NCBI GenBank assembly: GCA_024291935.2
Contig: CM044309.1
Coordinates: 96,063,628-96,127,627, forward strand
Source: Okapia johnstoni
Taxonomy: Eukaryota; Chordata; Mammalia; Artiodactyla; Giraffidae
Reading direction: 5' to 3'
DNA: 64,000 bases
In this document: one piece after another, positions 39,901 through 51,900 of the stretch
How positions within the stretch are numbered: position 1 is the first letter of the stretch
How the letters are laid out: every line of letters begins with the position of its first letter
Notes under the pieces: generated by a model
What the model was told of the DNA's origin: nothing
What the model saw: only the letters and a program-made list of their open reading frames with translations
Databases searched by the model: none
Translations under genes and position numbers: made by a program

Positions 39901-42900
39901 GATGATTTGCCTTTATTACCTCTTGATCAAGAAAAGATTTCCTAAGAAAAATTGACCAATTCTGGTTGAAGATGATACACATTTTGTTAATCTACCCTGG
40001 AAGTGGGGTTGGTATAAGAATTTACTCTGAAGCAAAAGGTTTAGTGGAAAGAAACCTTTTTCTTGGTGAAAAAGTGAAAAGAAGTTAGTCGCTCAGTCAG
40101 GTCCAACTTTTTGTGATCCGGTGGACGTAGCCCTCCAGGCTCCTCTGTCCAAGGGTTTCTTCAGGCAAGAATACTGGAGTACAGTGTAACCATTTCCTTC
40201 TCCAGGGGATCTTCCCTACCCAGGGATTGAACCCAGGTCTCCTGCATTGCAGGCAGGGTCTTGATCTGCCAGGAATACCAAATCCCATTTTTAGAATGGA
40301 GGTTGTCTGAGTTCAGAGGGTGGCATTGATATGTAATTAAAACCTAACACCTGCTCATGGATGTGGCAGGATGCAGCCTTAGGCAGAAGAAAAGAATGCC
40401 AAACTCTGTCACTATCAAAGACCAACAAATACATGTACACGCATATATCTTCATACTCATATATGTAGAATTAGAACACACTTTACTGTTCAGTCCAGGG
40501 CAGTGGTATAGAGAGCTGACTAACCATATTTAAACTTCACAAGATAGCTCTCAGCTACAAGCTAACAGCAAGCCTTTTACTGATCTATGACTCCACGTGC
40601 TGCTGCTCTGGAAATTCCCAGATGGTTTTTCACAAAGTCAGTATTATCCCTGACTTCTCAGACTTCTTACCCTTGGACAGAGCAGCTGCTTGTCTGCTTT
40701 AGGACCTCTTGGTTTTTAGTGATCATGGCAAAGTTTAGTTTCATTTTCTTCATCATCCCAGTCTCTGTTAGAAGAACTCATTACTAGTTACTTGATTTTG
40801 TGTGTATGTGTGTTTGTCCAGTGCCAGAGAAATTTGGATTGTAATACTTTGCTTTATATATTTTCTTACAGAAAAAACATGCTTTACGCTGCTATTGTCA
40901 AGCCATGCAAGTTTACAAAGGAAAAGGCTGGTCTCTTGCAGAGGATCATATTAACTTCACCATTGGACGACAGTCCTACACTCTCAGGCAACTGGACAAT
41001 GCTGTGTCTGCTTTCAGGCATATTTTAATCAATGAAAGTAAACAATCTGCTGCTCAACAAGGGGCCTTCCTCAGAGAATATCTTTATGTTTACAAGGTGA
41101 ATACTTATTTTCAGGAGTGAATATTAAAATTATATTTGTCATTATTTTCAGCAAAACTCATTTTCAGTGCTATCTAGTAAGAGTCTTATAAGTGGTTTTA
41201 TTAGACTATATGTAATTATCTTTCATAATAAAGGACAGCAGACTAGGCTTTTTGGTCATAAATCTGAGTTACATTGCACTTCTACAGTTCTCATAAAAGA
41301 GAATTTTAATATTATAGTAAACATTTGATTTGTGGCTGTATTTGGAATCTTAAAAAAAAAATACCACGAGATTTCGGGACTGTTTTCTTCATTATGTATT
41401 TTTGAATTATAACTGGTTTTGCAGCATTTGGGTTATCGTCCTCTTCTTCGGAAAAGTACATTCCTCTTTGTTTCCTATGAAAGATGAGATATGGATCTGT
41501 GAGAGGTAGACATTACTTTGATGTAATACAGAAAAATTAATAGGAAGAAAAAATATTTCACTGAGACAGGAGGATAGCAAATTTAAAGCATTATTTTGTG
41601 GACAAAATGGAAAGTTGTAATTTTTTCCACAAGGTCCATGAATAGTAAATATTTTATCTGTCCTGCAGAATATAATTACCCTTTTTTACTTTATTAATTT
41701 GAAATCATATGGGTAAGAATTTTGGCAGATAGAATGCTATAATGAGTCCAGGAAGTAAAATACATATAAAAATAATATTTGGAGCTTTAGCATTCAGAGA
41801 GAACTAACTTGTTGAGTAACCTTAAAGAGATTCTCTTTGACCAAAATAAATATATCTAAAGTTCTTCCTCGTAAAATTTTATGACTCATATATTAAGTAA
41901 AACTAGTGATTCTTAATATTCTTTCTTAACATGCCTTTAATACCTTGTGTATTAAAAATGAGGACGGATAAGAGTTCTCTCAAAAATTCTTTTCATCTTT
42001 TGTATTTCTCTTAGAATGTAAGTCAGCTCTCACCAGATGGCCCTTTACCGCAGCTTCCTTTACCATATATTAACAGTTCAGCAACCCGGGTTTTCTTTGG
42101 CCATGACAGACGACCAGCAGATGGTTAGTAAAGTTTAATTTGGCTTTGTTACCTAGTGACTTTTTCTTTGAAGTTATTTCATCTTTTTCCACTAAAAAAT
42201 AATGTGTAACTGTTAAAGAATATTTGAAAGTAAACAAGTATACCATATCATCTGTCATCCTGCCACTTGAACCTACTACCTTGGTGCTTTCCCTTCCAGC
42301 TTTAAAAACTGAAAACAGTAACAACAAAATAGCTGTACGTATAATGACTTTTCTCACTTAATATAAAGAAGTTCTCATAAAGATTACATAATCTTGATAA
42401 ACATTTTTAATGGTTGTAAGGAATTCTATTCAATGCATATAAAGTATTTTAATATTTGCTATATCGTGTCCATCTTTTTTGATTATATGAAATCTAAGTT
42501 GTAATGGACATCTTTGTGGATGAATCTTAACATTTTATTATGGAAAATTTCAAATGTACACAGATGCAACGAACAGTTGCCAATATAATTGCTATTCTTG
42601 TTGTGAGACTTTTTTAAAATACAGGATTATTTCCTTAGCATTGAGCTTTATAATGGCAATACTGGGCCAAAAGTTTAAATACATTAAAGGTCTTTATGCA
42701 TGTTAAAGTAAACCTTGTAATTCTAAGTCTTTTTAATTGGAGCTTATTATGTTTCTTTTTGAGAGCTAATTTAGTATTTTATTTAAAATATTTATCAGGG
42801 TACATGTAGCAGCATTGTTTTTAGTAGCAAAAAAAAAAAATGAAACAGAATGAATTGATAGATTTTGGTACCTTCATGTATTGGTTTCGTAATGTAAGAC

Positions 42901-45900
42901 ATGAGTGAATGAATTCTATATATTTCAATGTGGATAATACCCACAACATAAAGTTGAGTGAAAAAAGTTGCAGAAGGATGGATCAAATGTTATTCCATTT
43001 ATATAAACTTCAAACATATAAGCTAGTTCTATGAGTTGTTTATATATACACTCATATTTGATAAAGTAGAAACAAAAATTATGAATGTGCATGCTATACT
43101 TCAACTTTGGAATAGCTCTGGGAAGAATTGGTACCAGTGGAAGAGATGAAGGAGAGAGAATTGGAGAAGGTGAGATAGAGGAAATCAGCTCCATCTGTTA
43201 CATTTATTGTATTTTTTTAATAAAATTTGGTTTCTTATAACAAAGTTGACATTTCTTAAATTTTGATACACAAGTATTTGTTATATTATTTTCCATGTTT
43301 TGTCTGTATGTTTGAAGTATTTCATATAAAATTGTGGACACTAAGAAAATATATTCTGTCAGAGTCAGAAGGAAAAAAGCATTAGTATTACAAGTTGAGT
43401 TCCAATTAGGCTAGAATTAATAAGAGAATATTTTTCTCTCAGATAAAATTGAAAATAGGCAAGAATGGTATATATATTTATTTGGATACCTTAGATTTTT
43501 ATTTAAAATATATTTCATTTGTGGGCAGGTGTTAATAAATATGTGTATTTAATAGTGACACTTTTCTTTCTTTTTGTTTTAAGGTGAAAAGCAAGCAGCT
43601 ACTCATGTAAGTCTTGATCAAGAGTATGACTCTGAATCCTCTCAGCAGTGGCGAGAACTTGAGGAACAAGTGGTATCTGTGGTCAACAGAGGAGTCCTTC
43701 CATCTAGCTTCCATCCCACACAATATTGTTTGAACAGTTATTCAGATAACTCAAGGTTTCCCCTTGCAGTTGTGGAAGGTGATACACTTGAATTTTTATT
43801 CATGGTTTTTTTACTTGTTTGTTTTGCTTACAGCATATTCAAGGTAATTTTTTGCATGCCAGATATGACTGGAGGCTGAGGATACAAAAATAAATTGAGT
43901 ACTTTACCTAGTGAGTTGCATTTATAAAACCAAGCATTGGGGACTTTAATACAGGAATATTCAATGTGCTTTTGGAATGTAGAAGAGAGAATGACAAGAG
44001 TACAGAAAAATTATGGGGGAAATCTTCTAAGGAAGGTAATTTCAAAACTGTATCCTGAATAAATACACATTTACAAAGTGATAAAGGACAGTCTAGGCAG
44101 AAATGCAGAGCTTTGAAAGCAAGGTATGTTCAGAGAATTGAAGCATACGGTGATGTGTGGGGTTTATTAAAATTACTAATTTAGGCCTTTCTTTTACAGA
44201 GCCAATAACAGTGGAAGTGGCTTTTAGAAACCCTTTGAAAGTTCCACTTTTGTTGACTGATTTGTCATTGCTCTGGAAGTTTCAACCTAAATATGTCAGT
44301 GGAAAGGATAATGAAGGAATTAAAGAACTAGTAAGTTGTTAAAAGGTATTTGTAATAAGCATGTTTCAGTAATAGTCTAGCAGATGCTGTAATAACATTT
44401 CAGCAGTTTCTGTTCAGGGAGCTGAACTTACTCTTTTTTTATGCTTATTTTCTCTCATTACAAAATGTATCATAATATGCTTATTGTTGAAAATTAAGAG
44501 TATAGAATTTTTCCTTGTGATGAGAACACTTAGGATTTTCTCTCAACAACTTTCTTATATAACATGCAGCCACTCCAGTACTCTTGCCTGGAAAATCCCA
44601 TGGACGGAGGAGCCTGGTAGGCTGCAGTCCATGGGGTCGCTAAGAGTCAGACACGACTGAGCAACTTCACTTTCACTTTTCACTTTCCTGCATTGAAGAA
44701 GGAAATGGCAACCCACTCCAGTGTTCTTGCCTGGAGAATCCCAGGGACGGCAGAGCCTGGTGGGTTGCTGTCTACGGGGTCGCACAGAGTCGGACACGAC
44801 TGAAGCGACTTAGCAGCAGCAGCAGCAGCATTAATTATATTTATTATGCTTTACATTATTTCTTAAATGTTACAACTGGAAGTGTATACCTTTTGATTGC
44901 TTTTATCCATTTGCCCCTCTCCCCACCTCCTGCCTCTGATAACCACACATCAGTCTCTTTTTCCATGAGGTTGTTCATTTGTTCTGTATTTTTGAAGTAT
45001 AGTTGACTTAAAACACTACATTGGTACCTGATATACAACCCAGTGATTTGCTATTTCTGTACATTTCAAAAGGATCACCGTAAGTCTAGTTGTCATCTGT
45101 CACCATTCAAAGATGTTAGAGTTATTGACTATATTCCCCACTTTGTACACTTCTTGTGACTCATTTACTTTGTAAGTGGAAGTTTGTACTCTTAAATCTC
45201 ATTCACCTATTGCTTTCTTCCCCCCAGCCCCTCCCCTCTGGCAACTATCTGTTTCTTCTCTGTATCTGTAACTGTTTCTGTTTTGTTATGTTGTTCACTT
45301 TGTATATTGCTTAGCACATAGTAAAAGCCTAATAAATGCTAACTATAGCTATTGTCATTGTTGCTAAGTATTGATATGTAGCAGTGTTAATAATCTGATA
45401 CTTCATTCGTTGGAATGTATATTTTACATAATTTGCTTTTCAGGTAAAAGGTGAACCTGAAATGATTGGAACTGAAGTTATTTCAGAATTCTTAATTAAT
45501 AGTGAAGAATCTAAAGTGGTAATTACTTTATTACTTTTCTGTCACGCCTTTCTAAAAGTAAGATGACAACAGATTTTAAAAGCCTGTTTATTCAGTTTGT
45601 TTTCCAGTTTTCTTAAAAATTAAAATTTATCATCTTAGGAAACTGGAATTATACAGAAGGAAATAGGTTGGGAAAGTAGGTTTGCAGTGGTTTTTAGTTT
45701 GTTAATTTCCTAAGAAGCCTGGTGAAAAAAGGTTTTGCTTTCTTCTTGGGTTGAGTGTTGTAATTTCATATGATATTTGGTTGGCCAGAATATCTTGGTT
45801 TTTATTAAAAGTTGTAATGCCTATAATTATTGAGTTTAGAAAGTTTCTTATGAAGAAAATGCTTTCCAGTAGGAGAAATCAGTTGAGAATTAAGTAAATA

Positions 45901-48900
45901 TAGGTCTGAGCTTTTATTTCTGTAACATTACAGAATTTAGGTGTTGCACTATTTAAGATATTGTGAAAACAGATAATAAGAGTGACTTAACTATCTCCAC
46001 AGGCAAGGCTAAAGCTCTTTCCCCATCACATAGGGGAACTGCATATTCTGGGAGTTGTGTATAATCTTGGCACCATTCAGGGCTCCGTGACAGTAGATGG
46101 CATTGGTGCTCTTCCTGGATGTCACACAGGTAAAGCTATAGCATTGCTGAACAATTAGAAGCTAATAAGTAAATCTCCTTAGAATAAATTGAAAAATGAG
46201 ATATTTTAAAATTAGGTTTAAAGTACCTTTAATAAAGACATTTAATCAGATGAGAGAATGAATAATTTGGATTATTTTTAACTCTGCCATCGCTTAAAAA
46301 AAACAACTTTATTCCCTTCTGATGTATTTTTAATAATTCTGTGGTTCTACCCTATGTATTTTTCTTTTTTGTTACTGATCCACATTTAGTAAATTCTAAA
46401 TTAATGTATTCTAACCATTGGTTGAGATGTCTGCTGCCAGTATAAAGGTTGACTTAGGATATTCTTTTTTTTGAATATTATAAAAACATAAAGTGAACTA
46501 AGGACCAGTGTTTTCACATCATTGAATGTGAAATGACATAAAATTCTGTCATCTGTTGTGTAAAAAGAGAAAGATTTAGAGTTAAGCTGGTATTCTTGGT
46601 GCCCCAGAGTTGATAAGTTTTACAAATTTTTGAAGAGTAAAACTACCAGATATATGTTTAACACAGCTTGCCTTTTTTTTTTCCTTTAATTTCAGGAAAC
46701 CATTCTCATATTATTTTGTAATAATTATATGTTGCTTTTTGAGTTTAAGTTGACAAGACTAGAGAGAGAGTTTACTATAAAATTCCTTTCTTCTGTCTCT
46801 TCATTTTAATAGTTGTCTATTTTTAACAAATTAATAGTCAGCAGACTTGAATTTAGCATTTATAAAAGCTGATTATTAATATTGAGAAATCTTTTGGGAC
46901 CACTTAGAAAATTTGTTGGTTCTTTTAAAGTTCAGTTTGAAATTTCTCCTTGTTTGTGTATCTAGGGTAATTTAGTAAAACATTTTTATGGAATGTATAC
47001 TGAAATGGAATGAATCTATAAGAATTCAAAAATTATAAAACAAAAAATTGCCACTAAAAGTATAGTATTCTGCATTTTAGTACTACATGTATAATTCTTG
47101 GTTGACAAACACCAGAGAAAATTCTTTTACAAATAATATTTCTAATTTTTAAATATTTTAAGTAAGTTAACTGAGTGTTAAAAACTTTGAAGCTTCTTTC
47201 CTTTCCCACTAACCTATGATTTTAATTTTGTACCACAAAGTTATGATTATCAATAAATTATAGCTAATTACTTCATTCAAGGTACCAAATATATGCATTA
47301 ATAAATAATTTATAAATTTTTTATGATGTTAGTGGGAGAAGACCCTGAATTAACTATTAAAATAAATGGTACCTTATAGTAGAATTTGAATGAGGTTTTA
47401 GTATAAAATACTAATAGGGATATGGGTGAAATGAGGTAATGGCAATGCTACCTTATACATCTGGTCTGGGCATATCACAGTGATCTTCAGCATATTAAAG
47501 GCTCTAAGTATTCCTGCTCAGAGGGAAATGGCACCCCACTCCAGTACGCTTGCCTGGAAAATCCCATGGACGGAGGAGCCTGGTAGGCTACAGTCCATGG
47601 GGTCACAAAGAGTTGGACACGACTGAGCGATAGGTTCTAAGTATTGCTGCAGGAAATACAGTTGTCTGCCTTCACTATTTTCACACCTATGTGCAGTGTG
47701 GAAGCTTTTGGGGAAAAGCTCACATGCATATTAAATGAGTTTAATTTTGAGAAAGCTATGTATATTATAATTTTCTTTGTGTAGTCTAATGAGAAGGTAC
47801 AGTTAAGTCTGTTGAGAAAGTAGTTATTTATAATCTAGAAATAATTCAAATTAGTATATATATTTGAGTATGAGTAGCTTTTCTGTCAGATAGATCTTTT
47901 TGGTTAATTATAGGTTTCAGAAACTTCCCATTTGATGATGTGCAGTCCTTCTGCAAAGTAAGTAAATCCTAAGAAAATGAGAAATTAAGCAGCATGCAAT
48001 AGTAGATGTGGTTAAACATGAACATAAAATACACTTAGTTCTTTGCTTAACCATGTTAGTTGGTAATTGTCTAGTAGAGTTCTTCTAGAAATAATCTGAA
48101 ACATACAGTACTTATATATTCAGGCTAACTTGATGTCAGTTAACCTATCAAATTATTTTAGGGCACTGATTGTTTTTTATTTCAGGAAAACATTCCTTGA
48201 GTTTGTCAGTCCGAGGGAGACAGGATTTAGAAATTCAAGGTCCTCGACTTAACAACACAAAAGAAGAGAAAACGTCTATTAAATATGGTCCTGATCGACG
48301 TCTAGATCCCATAATCACTGAGGAAATGCCACTATTGGAGGTATTTCACTTTTAAAAATTTCATGGGCTTAATAATTTATCTCTAAGGTGAGGATGATAT
48401 TTTGGATAAATTAATTTTAGACTTTGAGATTGTTGATATATTGAAGTGCAGTTTTAAACTCTTCGCAAGGAGTTGCCGCAAGAAGCTCAGGGTTCCTCTC
48501 GAGTTGTGACGGTGAAAAAAAATAAATTCTTGGTAAGCTAATGTTAAATAGATATAATTCACAAAGACAAGATAATCATGCAAATTGGCATTAAGTCACA
48601 GCCAGGTTGTAAGATATAATCCCCAAAATATTAATAGAAGTTGGGAAAAAGCTTCTAAAAGAACACTGTTATTAAAATCAGTGGCTCTTTCTGGGTAAAA
48701 TATAAAAATAACACAGGAGTTAATTTTTATAAAATATTTAAGCGATATAGATAGATGTATGAATAAAAGCAACATTCACTTCACTTTCTTTGTGTCCCAC
48801 ACTGTCATGCCTTCATGCATTCTTTTAGCTGCAAAAGATAGAAATTCATGCTAGGTAGTATTAACGCCCCCCCTCCCCACCTATTATTTAGTTCAGAGGA

Positions 48901-51900
48901 TTTTGAAATAACCTCATGGAAACTATAAAGCATCATAGAACAGTAAGCTCAAGGAAGAATAAGGACTCAGCAGCTCTGGGAAATTTGTAAAACCTTTAGA
49001 AAGCATTATTTTATAAATAACTTTATTTTATATTGGATTATAGCCAATTAACAATGTTGTGATAGTTTCAGGTGGTCAGTAAAGGGACTCAGCCATACAC
49101 ATACATGTATCCGTTCTCTTCCAAATCCGCCCCCCCCAACCACAGCCTACTACATAACATTGAGCAGAGTTCCACGTGCTATATAGTAGGTCCTTGTTGG
49201 TTATCCATTTTAAATATAGCAGTGTGTACATGTCCATCCCAAACTCCTATTTTGGTACGACTTTATTAGTCTTACAACTTCTGGTCTTTGTGCCACTTCA
49301 TTACAAATATCAAGTGTCTAGGAGAGAACTGTGACCCACCTTGAATCAGATGTCTACCTGAGAGGCAGGCCACTGGCACGGCCATGAAATGTTAAGTGTG
49401 AACCTTGTAAGGAAGTTCTTCCTCCTACATCCTCAGATTTCCCTGGAAGGGGAGTTAGAAGCTTAGTCATTCACCTTCAGAAAGCGCCAGTGATACCAAA
49501 CTGATGTTTCTCTTTTCAGACCTTTCCTTGTATATGTGTATATATTTTTAGTAGTCATACTGCACATTTTATTCTGTGACTTGCTTTTTGCCTTTCTCCA
49601 CAAAATCTGGCTTTTGTTTTCATTCAGTAAAAATTGTTTCACAGCTGCATAAGATATGTCTTTATTTAGATACGTTATACTGTATTTTAGTCATTTGTGT
49701 ATTGATGGGTATGGTTCTGGCTTTTCATCATTACTGACAATTCTGCAGTAAACATTATGTATATATTTTTTCCATGCTCTAGTTTAGGCTATAGACTTTT
49801 AGAAATGGAATTGTTGGATCAATTGTGCAATGTACCACAGAATTACCTTTAGCAAGCCTCTCAGAATTGACACTTTTCCTTCAGAATGAGAGTGCCACTG
49901 CCTCATGTCAGTGCCATACTGGATACTATCATGTTTTTATTTTTTATTTTTTTTTCTTAACTTTTGTAAATCAGACTGGTGAAAAATGGCATTTCTTTGA
50001 TAACTGATAAGGTTGGTTAGTCTTCATTTTTTTTGTCCATGTGATTTTTTTCTTCTGTAAGTCCACATGATGCCCTTTAATTGGGTGTTACTTCCTTTTT
50101 CTCATTGGATGATTTTATGGGTACTAATCCTATACTTACAGTGGTGGGATAGGTAACATGCTCATGAAAATGGTGATATCTGTTTGTGTTGAGCAAAAGA
50201 TATTGTTGAGCTGTGTATTTTCTGCCCAGATTTTACACTTGCTTAATTATGTTGCAGACTTCCAGGTGGCTCAGTGGTAAAGAGTCCACCTCCCAAGTAT
50301 GAGAACATGGGTTTGATCCCTGGGTTGGGAAGATCCCCTGGAGAACGAAATGGCAAGCCACTCCAGTATTCTTGCCTGGAGAATCCCATGGACAGAGGAG
50401 CCCGACAGGCTACAGTCCATGGGGTTCAGAAGAGTCAGACGTGACTTAGTGACTAAACAGCAACAACAATTACGTTGCATTTAAAGAGCTGTATGGGGAA
50501 TTCCCTGGTGGCTCAGTGGTGAAGAATCCACCTGTCAATGCAGGAGACACAATAATAATAATAATAAATAAAGAGTTGTGTAGGGCAAGTAGAAGACTTA
50601 CAGACTGATGTCAGTGCTCATTTCTGGTTAATAAATACTTGCACATACTTTATCTTTCATATGGCGGTTTTCATCATTTAAGATTTTTAACTTAGTTAAG
50701 AGAACTTCTATTATATTTGGATGAGTAATAGTATACCTTAATATTAGAGAAAAATTCATAGAATATTCCCATTCCTAATACTGTATGTCAGAAATACTTC
50801 GTAGAGTTTGAAGTATTTAAGGGAGTAGTGAAAAAAGTAATCAGTCTACAACATCTGATGAAATAGTCTCTTAATCAAAACAAGAGTGAGCATGAAAATT
50901 ACTGAAGCTTAGAAAAGATTAAAGTATCATGTGTTAACTGTCACGTGTGTGGCATACTGAAAGCATACAGCTGTGAGCTGTATCTACTGATTAGAAATAT
51001 TTTGTTTTTTTAAGTTCTGTTGGAGAAAAAACGGTGTCATTGCAAAACTTTTTCTTATTAATTTTTTTTACATTTCATTAGAAAAAAGTTTTACATAGAA
51101 AAGTAGAAAGAAGAGCAGGCCCTTCAGGTTCTCACTATAGGCAGTATGTTGTGTATATGACATTTATTCAACCAGACTTGCCTATCATGTCAGATCACTT
51201 GATGTTACATATGAAATCTCAGTGACTAGCCTTATGTGTATCATTTTTACTTATTATGTTTATACCTATCACACATCTTGAGGATTAATTAGTGGAAGTG
51301 CAAGTCTTGGTTCTCGGTCTTATTTTCCATTAAAATTTGAAACTGTCTAAAACATCAACTTTTTATGAGGACTTTTAGCAGAAATGCATTTGAAGTAAAG
51401 GCTAGATATACTCTTTCTCCTTAAAGTCAACATAGTATATGTAGTAAAACCTTATTCTGAAGATATATACACAGTATCCTACATATGGTTTATCACTGGT
51501 CCTATTCCATCACCCTTCCCCTTCTACCAGTGCTGTTGCCTTACCCACAGTATCTGGGTGTGTGTTCTAGTGCGTCTTTACAGTACTCTTATTTCACTGG
51601 TTATTCATGCGGTTGTTTTTGATATAACAACTCAAAATTGATATTCCTTCACAAATTTTAGCTTATTTGACTAAGCTATTTCATACTGGCTAATTAGTAC
51701 GTTATCTGTGTTTTCAGTATAATGTTATGCTTAATTTTTTCCTAACTTCTTAACCTGTGTTTTGGATTTCTGCATTAATCCCTTATTTTCTCATGTCCGT
51801 TTTTGAAGCTTCTCATTTCCCCTGATTTTATCTGATTCATTAAGAATTTGGCCATAATGAAGTCTTATTCAAACTTAGATTGAAAGACACAGATATTTCC

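Larger units (their letters stand above)
37125..40871 (+). other. TRAPPC8: TRAPPC8 intron E11/E12 (3.7 kb)
   Basis: MIR (37280), truncated Bov-A (37750), L2-like scrap (37870-37990), L1M 3' remnant (39430-39960) and antisense Bov-tA (40070). 38000-39400 has nothing I can name. Confidence 0.88.
44331..45443 (+). other. TRAPPC8: TRAPPC8 intron E15/E16
   Basis: Almost entirely repeats: Bov-A2 dimer, L1 3' fragment and MIR-like tail. Confidence 0.9.

Noticed and set aside
39697..39945. 82-codon frame resembling a small membrane protein
   Set aside because: It lies in L1M 3' UTR sequence, which often carries such frames.
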